Source of the DNA: Bacteroidales bacterium
GTDB taxonomy: Bacteria; Bacteroidota; Bacteroidia; Bacteroidales; UBA932
Assembly (NCBI GenBank): GCA_017476575.1
Contig: JAFUZO010000003.1
Location: 1 to 64,000, forward strand
DNA length: 64,000 nt
Reading direction: 5' to 3'
Of this stretch, positions 54,147 through 61,202 are shown piece after piece. Below the pieces are notes generated by a model. It was not told the DNA's origin. It ran no database searches and was given only the letters and a program-made list of their open reading frames with translations. The translations under genes were made by a program, and so were the position numbers. How positions within the stretch are numbered: position 1 is the first letter of the stretch; the number at the start of each line of letters is the position of its first letter.

Positions 54147-54767
54147 TCATTCTTCATTCTTGTCCATACTGTTATAGATTTCCCAACCCTCCGCCGTAAA
54201 AAGCGCATGGGCGACGACATCGAGGAAGGCCAGGCAGACCCGCCGGTAAGAGACCCGGCGTCCACCCGAAAGACTGTCCTGGTAGAGAATCATCCCCTGA
54301 TGCATGAAGGCGAGCTGGAGGACGGCCGCCTCCGGATCAAGGTCGCGGCGGACATACCCGGCTTCCATCCCCTGATAGATGATTTCGAGGAAAATACGCA
54401 TGCCTTCCGCCTTGCGGGACTTCGTCTTCTGGATAAAGATGTCGGGATAATACTTCCGGATATCCGCCGCCATGCGGGAATCGGAATCGGCGGTCTTCTT
54501 GCGGGCCAGCATGTCGGTCATGACCCACAGCACCTCGACCGGATTCCGGCCCCGGAGGATGTTCTCGAAGTAGCGCCGTTTCTCCTCCAGATGGACATCC
54601 ACGGCGGCGGCAACCAGATCTTCTTTCTGGGAATAATACTGATAGAACGTCTTCTTGGACATCGACAGGGAGCGGCAGATATCGTCGATGGTGACGTCCC
54701 GCACGCCCCGTTGCCGGAAGAGCGCGTACGCCGTCGATAGGATCTTTTCTTTGATGTCTTCTGCCAT
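54147..54767 (-). CDS. TetR/AcrR family regulator
   Basis: A 206-residue regulator from ATG 54767. The N-terminal helix-turn-helix reads ILSTAYALFRQRGVRDVTIDDICRSLSMSKKTFYQYYSQKEDLV, standard for TetR. The C-terminal ligand domain is helical (EVLWVMTDMLARKK, AVLQLAFMHQGMI). As first gene of the efflux operon it most likely represses the operon and responds to a pump substrate. Confidence 0.95.
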   Translation of the reverse strand: MAEDIKEKILSTAYALFRQRGVRDVTIDDICRSLSMSKKTFYQYYSQKEDLVAAAVDVHLEEKRRYFENILRGRNPVEVLWVMTDMLARKKTADSDSRMAADIRKYYPDIFIQKTKSRKAEGMRIFLEIIYQGMEAGYVRRDLDPEAAVLQLAFMHQGMILYQDSLSGGRRVSYRRVCLAFLDVVAHALFTAEGWEIYNSMDKNEE

Positions 54768-54798
54768 GACTGTCACACGGATTGGGTCTGATGGACTG

Positions 54799-54829
54799 CA
54801 AAAGTAGTGCAAAACCTTGTATTCTCAAA
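54799..54829 (-). promoter_or_regulatory. Promoter of the tetR-efflux operon
   Basis: On the minus strand TTTG (54826-54829), a spacer of exactly 19 nt and TACTTTTG (54799-54806). Full consensus, 31 nt before the tetR ATG. The stretch upstream (54830-54900) is very A/T rich and may help binding. Confidence 0.85.
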
Positions 54830-54903
54830 GAAAAAATTTAAAAAATATCGATTTAAAATATTTATGAAATATTAATTCTATTATAATCAGCACATTAAAC
54901 AAA

Positions 54904-54942
54904 CAACGTGGAAACTCGAAAAATTTTCAAGTTTCCACGTTG
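54904..54942 (-). terminator. Hairpin terminator downstream of lgt
   Basis: 19-nt arms (54904-54922 and 54924-54942) with one mismatch and a minimal loop, 34 nt after the lgt stop and pointing toward the efflux promoter. Confidence 0.65.
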
Positions 54943-54975
54943 TATCCTTGTCGCTCCAGGCGGAGCGGAAAGGCC

Positions 54976-55854
54976 TCACTTTCCGATCCCTTTCGCGTGC
55001 ATGATCCCTTCTTTCTTCACCGGCTCTGGATGGACGGACCGGGCCGGAAGGCGTTTTACACAGGCCCACACGATGAATCCGATGCCCAGAAGGACGAACG
55101 GAATGCTCAACAACTGTCCCATGTTGAAGGTCATCGATTCTTCGAAAGCCACCTGCGGCTCTTTGATGAACTCGATCAGGAAGCGGCTCCCGAAGCAGAC
55201 GACGAGGAAGATGCCGACGAACATGCCGCGCCAGGTCTTGTCGATGCGGTATTTGTACAGGGCCAGCAGGGCGAATCCCAGCAGCAGGTAGGTGAATCCC
55301 TCATAAAGCTGCGTAGGATGCTTCGGCTCGGTCTCGCCGCGCAGGTCGAAGATGAAGCCCCACGGCAAGGTCGTCACGTCGCCGTAGATCTCCGAGTTGA
55401 ACAGGTTGCCGAACCGGATGAAGGCCCCGGCAAAAGCGACGGCGATACACAGGTGGTCCAGCAGCCACACGAAGTCGAAGTCGTTCTTCTTCCCGTACTT
55501 CCAGGCGAACCATCCCATGCCCAGCAGCAGGGCGATGGTGCCGCCGTGACTGGCAAGCCCGCCCTTCCACGGCATGAAGATCTCCCAGAAGCCCGCCCAA
55601 CTGCCGAAATAATAATCCGGCTGGTAGAACAGGCAATGCCCCAGCCGTGCCCCCACGATCGTACAGATGAGGAGCGTATACAACAACGGATCCAGCAGTT
55701 TGAGGCTGACCTTCTCCCGCTGGAAGAACCACTTGAAGATGAACCATCCCAGGATGAATCCGCTCACGAACAGCAGCGAGTACCACCGCAGTTCGAAGCC
55801 TCCGATCCGCAGGATGGCCGGATCGACATGCCAATGTACCACAAGCATTTCCAT
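54976..55854 (-). CDS. lgt: Prolipoprotein diacylglyceryl transferase
   Basis: A 292-residue seven-helix membrane enzyme that attaches diacylglycerol to the lipobox Cys of prolipoproteins. Motifs: LRWYSLLFVSGF, GARLGHCLFYQ, GGLASHGGTIALLLG (His-Gly-Gly) and the signature AFIRFGNLFNSEIYG. The ATG at 55854 gives MEMLVVHWHVDPAI, the usual start; a -7 box TATCTTTG lies at 55889-55896. It serves the many lipoproteins of this window. Confidence 0.97.
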   Translation of the reverse strand: MEMLVVHWHVDPAILRIGGFELRWYSLLFVSGFILGWFIFKWFFQREKVSLKLLDPLLYTLLICTIVGARLGHCLFYQPDYYFGSWAGFWEIFMPWKGGLASHGGTIALLLGMGWFAWKYGKKNDFDFVWLLDHLCIAVAFAGAFIRFGNLFNSEIYGDVTTLPWGFIFDLRGETEPKHPTQLYEGFTYLLLGFALLALYKYRIDKTWRGMFVGIFLVVCFGSRFLIEFIKEPQVAFEESMTFNMGQLLSIPFVLLGIGFIVWACVKRLPARSVHPEPVKKEGIMHAKGIGK

Positions 55855-55888
55855 AATCTCACCGCCCGGTCTTGTCCGGGCGCCGCCG

Positions 55889-55896
55889 CAAAGATA
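55889..55896 (-). promoter_or_regulatory. -7 box of lgt
   Basis: TATCTTTG on the minus strand, 34 nt before the lgt ATG. The rest of the 344-nt gap up to 56198 is GC-rich, with another -7 box at 56062 on the plus strand and no convincing gene. Confidence 0.6.
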
Positions 55897-56061
55897 CACA
55901 TTTTCCGCCACTTCCCCGCCCTTTTTCTCCGCCGTCCCGTCTCCGGTGTGTAAAAAGCCCCCTTTCCGCACACCGGACGGCTCCATTCCCCTACCCTGCC
56001 AGGGGGAGGACGGCCTATCGAGGGGGGCCGGATCACGGAATGGCGCGTTTTGGAAAATGTT

Positions 56062-56069
56062 TATATTTG
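56062..56069 (+). promoter_or_regulatory. -7 box upstream of the broken phosphatase gene
   Basis: TATATTTG on the plus strand, 129 nt before the ATG at 56199. Confidence 0.45.
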
Positions 56070-56198
56070 CAACGACCCGGGCACGGCCCGGGACCTTGTC
56101 CATCACCCAGGCGGGACGTCCTGACATGGAAGACATTCCAGGCGAGGGCTCCGGCGAGGATTTTGACATGACAGAACTCGAATGAAACCGTACGTCAG

Positions 56199-57184
56199 AT
56201 GAAAAAAAGAATCGTCTGTATAGGGGCCCTGGTGGTGGGCCTGAGCGTCACTGCGTGGGGACAGGACGCTGCGAAAGTGGCCTGCGGGCCCTACCTCCAG
56301 CAGGTGACGGAGACCTCTTTCACCGTCATGTGGGAAACGGATATCGATGCGGTGGGATGGGTGGAAGTCGCCCCCGACGACCGCTCGCATTGGTACAACC
56401 GGGAGCGCCGCCGATATTACGACCTTTCCGGCGAAGGACTGCTGCCGGTCACCCGGCTGCACAAGGTCGTCGTGGACGGACTGGAACCCGGGACGTGAAG
56501 GCGGACCGGGATTTCGTCGTCTTCAACGGCGATACGACGAATGATATGATGGAGGAGGGGAAGATTGCCCGGTACTATATGGGGACGGCCTCCCGGACCT
56601 TCGCCACGGAACGTCCGGTCTATGTCCTGCGGGGCAACCATGAGTTCCGGGGACGGGATGCAACGGCATGGCCCCGCCATTTTTCCACGGAGACCGGCCA
56701 TCCGTACACGGCTTTCCGGTATGGACCGTTCTTCTTCATCGGGCTGGACAGCGGCGAGGACAAGCCGGACAGCGATATCGAATATCACGGCCTGTACTAT
56801 ACGGGACCCTACCTTCAGGAGGAGGCCCGCTGGCTCCGGGAAGTCGTGGCGTCCCCGGCGTTCCGGGAGTCCCGCGTACGGATTGTCTTCTCCCATATCC
56901 CGCCGGAGTCGGACGGCTGGCAGGGCAACCGGAATGTCAACGAATGGTTCGTTCCCATCCTCAATGAAGGAGGCATCGACCTGATGATTTCCGGCCATAC
57001 CCACGACCATCGTTTCGATGCCGCCGGGAGCGGGTTGTCCGATGCGCAGTTCCCGGTCTGGGTCAATGCCGCCGTAGAGCGCCTGGATGTCACGGTCGAC
57101 GCTTCCGGAAGGCTGTCACTCCGCGCTTTCCGCCCTGACGGGACAGAGACGCACACCCTGGAGATTCCACCATCGCAACGGTAA
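56199..57184 (+). pseudogene. Purple-acid-phosphatase-like metallophosphoesterase, internal deletion and frameshift
   Basis: The first frame (56199-56498) gives a signal peptide (ending AWGQ) and a fibronectin-like domain (GPYLQQVTETSFTVMWETD, LHKVVVDGLEPGT) and then stops. A second frame carries on at once: DFVVFNGDTTND, LRGNHEFRGRD, FSHIPPE and SGHTHDHRF, four of the five metal motifs of the phosphatase domain. The first motif (D.H) and the linker, perhaps 60 or more residues, are absent, so a deletion joined EPGT to VKADRDFVVF out of frame near 56497. The gene should be non-functional. Confidence 0.85.
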
Positions 57185-57261
57185 CGGACCGGAGAACGGT
57201 TGGGTCGGGAAAAGGCCCATTTTCCCGGCGGAACATCGCGTACAGGCCCCACAACACGACA

Positions 57262-57291
57262 CGTGGGCGGGAACGGCTGTTCCTGCCCACG
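57262..57291. terminator. Hairpin between the phosphatase remnant and pgk
   Basis: 13-nt arms (57262-57274, 57279-57291) with one mismatch between convergent genes. There is no clear T-run. Confidence 0.45.
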
Positions 57292-57314
57292 CGGTATCAG
57301 TAAGAGACGAGGGG

Positions 57315-58568
57315 TCAGTCCTGGATGGCGGCGATGCCGGGGAGGACCTTGCCTTCGATGGCTTCGAGCATGGCGCCTCCGCCGGTGGAGACGTAGGAGA
57401 CCTTGTCGGCGTAACCCATCTGGGTCACGGCTGCGACGGAGTCGCCGCCGCCCACAAGGGTGTAGGCTCCTGCGGCCGTGGCCTCGGCGAGGTCTTCGGC
57501 GATCTGGAGGGTCCCCTTGGCGAAGTTCGGGAGTTCGAACACGCCGACCGGACCGTTCCACAGGATGGTCTTGGAGGCGAGGATGACCTTCTTCCAGGCT
57601 TCGAGGGTGACGGGGGCGGCATCCATACCCTCCCAGCCGTCAGCGATGTTGTCGGTATCGAAGATCCGGCGCGGGGTGTCGTTGTCGAATGCCTGGCCGG
57701 CGACGGTCTGGATGGAGAGATAGACCTTGATGCCCTTCTCCTCGGCGGTCTTGAGGATTTCGAGGGCATCCGGAATCAGTTCGTCCTCGTGGAGGGAGAG
57801 ACCGATCTTGCCGCCCTTGGCCTTGATGAAGGTGTAGCCCATGCCGCCGCCGATGATCAGGTTGTCCACCTTGCCGACGAGGTTCTTGAGGACCGCGAGC
57901 TTGGAGGAGACCTTGGAGCCGCCGATGATGGCGGTCAGCGGGCGCTGGGCGTTCTTGAGGACGTTGTCGATGGCCTTGATCTCACCTTCCATCAGGTAGC
58001 CGAACATCTTGTCGTCCGGGAAGTATTCCGCGATGAGCGCGGTGGAGGCGTGGGCGCGGTGGGCCGTGCCGAACGCGTCGTTGATGTAACAGTCGGCATA
58101 GGAGGCGAGTTTCTTCACGAATTCCTTCTGGGATTCCTTGACCGCTTTCTTGGCGGCCTTCTTCTCCTCGTCGGTGGCATCGTCGGCGAGGCCGCGCGGC
58201 TTGCCTTCCTCTTCTGCATAGTAACGGAGGTTCTCCAGGAGGAGCGCCTCGCCGGGCCTGAGGGCCGCGGCCTGGGCATCCGCCTTCTGGCAGTCCCCGG
58301 CGAACTGGACCGGAACACCGAGGCACTCGGACACATGGTCCACGATGTGCTTCAGGGAGAACTTCGGGTCCACCTTCTTCGGACGGCCGAGGTGGGACAT
58401 GATGATGAGGGAGCCGCCGCCGGCGAGGACCTTTTTGAGGGTCGGCATGGCCCGGCGGATGCGGGTGTCGTCGGTGATTTCGAAGTTCTCGTTCAGCGGA
58501 ACGTTGAAGTCGACTCGCACGATGGCCTTCTTGCCGGTGAAGTCGTAACTGTCGATGTACTGTTGCAT
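57315..58568 (-). CDS. pgk: Phosphoglycerate kinase
   Basis: A 417-residue glycolytic enzyme making ATP from 1,3-bisphosphoglycerate. Motifs: [21 protein letters not shown] near the N-terminus, [39 protein letters not shown] and the Gly-rich [10 protein letters not shown] near the C-terminus. Length and start ([19 protein letters not shown]) are normal. Monocistronic, with a -7 box 35 nt before the ATG. Confidence 0.98.
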   Translation of the reverse strand: MQQYIDSYDFTGKKAIVRVDFNVPLNENFEITDDTRIRRAMPTLKKVLAGGGSLIIMSHLGRPKKVDPKFSLKHIVDHVSECLGVPVQFAGDCQKADAQAAALRPGEALLLENLRYYAEEEGKPRGLADDATDEEKKAAKKAVKESQKEFVKKLASYADCYINDAFGTAHRAHASTALIAEYFPDDKMFGYLMEGEIKAIDNVLKNAQRPLTAIIGGSKVSSKLAVLKNLVGKVDNLIIGGGMGYTFIKAKGGKIGLSLHEDELIPDALEILKTAEEKGIKVYLSIQTVAGQAFDNDTPRRIFDTDNIADGWEGMDAAPVTLEAWKKVILASKTILWNGPVGVFELPNFAKGTLQIAEDLAEATAAGAYTLVGGGDSVAAVTQMGYADKVSYVSTGGGAMLEAIEGKVLPGIAAIQD

Positions 58569-58602
58569 AATCTTTATAAGGTGTTTGTTATTGTCCAGTC
58601 TG

Positions 58603-58631
58603 CAAATTTAGCAATTATTTCCGTATCTTTG
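58603..58631. promoter_or_regulatory. Divergent -7 boxes of pgk and the methyltransferase gene
   Basis: TAAATTTG on the minus strand (58603-58610) serves pgk and TATCTTTG on the plus strand (58624-58631) serves the methyltransferase. They are only 13 bp apart, so polymerase binding at one should block the other. Confidence 0.6.
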
Positions 58632-58669
58632 CACAGGAGATTTCCCGACTGGCTCGAAATGACAAGGAT

Positions 58670-59659
58670 ATGACCATCGAATACCCTGCGACATATTGGA
58701 AGGACTATCAGCTGCTGGACTCTGGGCGCGGCGAAAAGTTGGAGCGGTTCGGCCCCTATGTGCTGCGGCGTCCGGAACCCAAGGCGCTGTGGACGCCCTC
58801 GCTCGGCGAGTCCGAATGGAAACGGCTGAGCCATGTGGTGTTCCGCCCCGGGGCAGGCTTCGGCAAGGCCGGCAAGGAAGACAGCGGCACCTGGGAGAAG
58901 GTACGCCGGATGGAGGACCAGTGGTCCATCGCCTACAACGGGCTGCCGGATGCACAGACCCACGCTGCCTCGGACCTCCACATCACCCTCCGGCTGGGGC
59001 TCACGGCCTTCAAACATGTCGGCGTATTCCCTGAACAAGCCGCCAACTGGGAGTATATCTACCGGGAAACCGCCCGTCTCGGCCGCATCCGCAAGGCCAA
59101 CGGGCTGCCGGCACCGAAGGTGCTGAACCTGTTCGCCTACACGGGTGCCGCCTCGCTCGCCGCCAAGGCTGCCGGAGCCGAAGTCACCCACCTCGACTCA
59201 GTCCGCCAGGTCGTCACGTGGGCCCGGGAGAACATGGAGCGCAGCGGGCTCGACGGCATCCGCTGGGTCGTGGAGGACGCCCTGAAGTTCGCCCGGCGCG
59301 AAGCCCGGCGGGGCAACCTCTACCAAGGCATCATCCTGGACCCGCCCGCCTACGGCCACGGCCCCGACGGCGAGAAATGGAAATTGGACGAACTGCTCTT
59401 CGACCTCCTGCGCAGCGTCGCGCAGATCCTCTCCCCGCGGGATTCCTTCATGGTCCTCAACCTCTACTCCAACGGCTATTCCGCCATGCTCGGCGAGACG
59501 GCTGTCCGCGAAGCCTTCCTCCTGAAGCCCGAAGACGGCTTCACCGCCGCCCCCGGCCACGACGGGACCTGCCTCGAACTCACATCCGGAGAACTCGCCC
59601 TCCGCGACGGCTTCGGCAAGGTCCTGCCGCTCTCCATCTTCGTCCGCCTCAAACGATAA
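58670..59659 (+). CDS. RlmI/RlmL-like class I rRNA methyltransferase
   Basis: A 329-residue SAM-dependent methyltransferase. The Rossmann motif I reads VLNLFAYTGAASLAAKAAGAEVTHLDSV and motif IV is ILDPPAYG, the DPP-F/Y signature of the RlmI/RlmL group that methylates 23S rRNA bases. The N-terminal part (YWKDYQLLDSGRGEKLERFGPYVLRRPEP) is a short beta domain. No PUA domain is seen, so the exact target is uncertain. Confidence 0.88.
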   Translation: MTIEYPATYWKDYQLLDSGRGEKLERFGPYVLRRPEPKALWTPSLGESEWKRLSHVVFRPGAGFGKAGKEDSGTWEKVRRMEDQWSIAYNGLPDAQTHAASDLHITLRLGLTAFKHVGVFPEQAANWEYIYRETARLGRIRKANGLPAPKVLNLFAYTGAASLAAKAAGAEVTHLDSVRQVVTWARENMERSGLDGIRWVVEDALKFARREARRGNLYQGIILDPPAYGHGPDGEKWKLDELLFDLLRSVAQILSPRDSFMVLNLYSNGYSAMLGETAVREAFLLKPEDGFTAAPGHDGTCLELTSGELALRDGFGKVLPLSIFVRLKR

Positions 59660-59664
59660 GTCTG

Positions 59665-61122
59665 TCACCTTCCCATCTTGACCACGGTGTCCAGGATCTG
59701 CTTGAACTGGGCGCGGAGGCCGTAAGGGTCCGTGCCGATGGACGCGCCGACCAGTTCGGCGGCCAGGGTGGCGGTCGCATCGCCCTTGTACTGCGAATCG
59801 CGCAGGGTCAGGCCGTAGGCGGCGATGCCGGCCGCGAAGTCGAAGTTCTCCGAATGGTCCCTGCCGTCCGAGACGATTTCATGCGACAGGAGGATGCTCT
59901 CTCCGCCCAGTGTCTCCTTGTAGCGGAAATCGAAGGTCGCATAGGTTCCTTCCGTCTTCTCCGCCGGAACGATCTCATACAGGGCCGTGACGGTCTGCCC
60001 GGCGCCGATCTCCGCCGCGTCCTTCTCGTCGTTGTCGAAGTCGGACTGGTTCATGACCCGGTTCTCGTAGCCGATCAGGCGGTACTGCGCCACCACTTCC
60101 GGGTTGAAGGTGACCTGGACCTTGCAGTCGTTGGCGACGGCCACGAAACGGGAACGTTCGTTGACGAAGACCTTGGTCATCTCCTCCTCCGAATCGATGT
60201 ACTCGTAGGTGCCGTTGCCGCTGTTGGAGATGCGTTCCATCATGCTGTCGTTGAGGTTGCCGGTACCGAAGCCGCAGACGGTCAGGTAGATGCCCTTCGC
60301 CGCATAGTTCTCGACCATCTCCACGAGGGCGTCGGTCGAGGTCACGCCGACATTGAAGTCGCCGTCGGTACCCATGATGATGCGGTTGTTGGCGCCTTCG
60401 ATGTAATGTTTGACGGCCTCATCGTAGGCCATCTGCATGGCCCGGGCCCCGCTGGTCGCACCGGCCGCGTTCAACTTCCGGATGGCCCCGACGATGGTTT
60501 CCTTCTCTGAAACAGGGGTGGAGGGCAGGAGGAGCTTCTCGCCGCTGGCATAAGTGACGATGGCCACCCGGTCGTCCGGGCGCATATAGTCCAGCATGGT
60601 GATGAGACCGGTCTTGAGGAGCGGCAACTTGTCCGTGGAGGACATGGAGCCGGAAATGTCGATGAGGAAGACGAAGTTCGCCTGGGGCACCTGGTCCGCC
60701 GCCAGTTCGCGTCCCTTGATGCCGAGGCGCATCAGGCGGTGCTCTCTCGCCCAGGGGCAGACGCCCACCTCGGCGTTGAGCGCAACACCCTTGCCGACCG
60801 TCGGGGCGGGATAGTCGAAGGTGAAATAGTTGAGATATTCCTCGATGCGGACGGCATGGGCCGAGGGCAGAAGTCCATGCTGGAGCACGCACCGGCGCAT
60901 GTAGGCATAGGCCGCCCCGTCGGCATCCACCGAGAAGGTGGAGACAGGCTTCTCACCGGCATCCACGAAAGGATTCTCTGCGATTTCGTCAAACCGGTCG
61001 CCGGAGAGGGCTGCATCCGGCGCATCGCCACCGTCATAATATCCATAATATGCCTCACCGTCTTTCATGCAGGAGAAGGCCGTCAAGGCAGTGACGACTG
61101 CCCAAGGAAGGATCTTTTTCAT
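59665..61122 (-). CDS. von Willebrand factor A lipoprotein (YfbK-like)
   Basis: A 485-residue lipoprotein (lipobox TAFSC). An N-terminal domain with NPFVDAGEKPVSTFSVDADGAAYAYMRR leads to a VWA domain with an intact MIDAS (DISGSMSS, then TSGARAM and TDGDFNVG). A C-terminal DUF3520-like part (YRLIGYENRVMNQSDFDNDEKDAAEIGAGQTVTALYEIVP) completes the YfbK architecture. The role is unknown; these proteins bind partners through a metal ion at the envelope. It is convergent with the methyltransferase gene with a 5-nt gap. Confidence 0.9.
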   Translation of the reverse strand: MKKILPWAVVTALTAFSCMKDGEAYYGYYDGGDAPDAALSGDRFDEIAENPFVDAGEKPVSTFSVDADGAAYAYMRRCVLQHGLLPSAHAVRIEEYLNYFTFDYPAPTVGKGVALNAEVGVCPWAREHRLMRLGIKGRELAADQVPQANFVFLIDISGSMSSTDKLPLLKTGLITMLDYMRPDDRVAIVTYASGEKLLLPSTPVSEKETIVGAIRKLNAAGATSGARAMQMAYDEAVKHYIEGANNRIIMGTDGDFNVGVTSTDALVEMVENYAAKGIYLTVCGFGTGNLNDSMMERISNSGNGTYEYIDSEEEMTKVFVNERSRFVAVANDCKVQVTFNPEVVAQYRLIGYENRVMNQSDFDNDEKDAAEIGAGQTVTALYEIVPAEKTEGTYATFDFRYKETLGGESILLSHEIVSDGRDHSENFDFAAGIAAYGLTLRDSQYKGDATATLAAELVGASIGTDPYGLRAQFKQILDTVVKMGR

Positions 61123-61202
61123 ACATCTTCTGTTTTGGTTCCGCCCTTAAATCCTTCCGCCCCATCCATCTTGCATGGTCCGGTTCCGAATTTCCGGGGC
61201 CG

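Noticed and set aside
56126..56185. Short ORF starting MEDIPGEGSGEDFDM before the broken phosphatase
   Set aside because: Only 19 codons, no clear ribosome-binding site, and no homologue I can recall. It could be a leader peptide but support is too thin.
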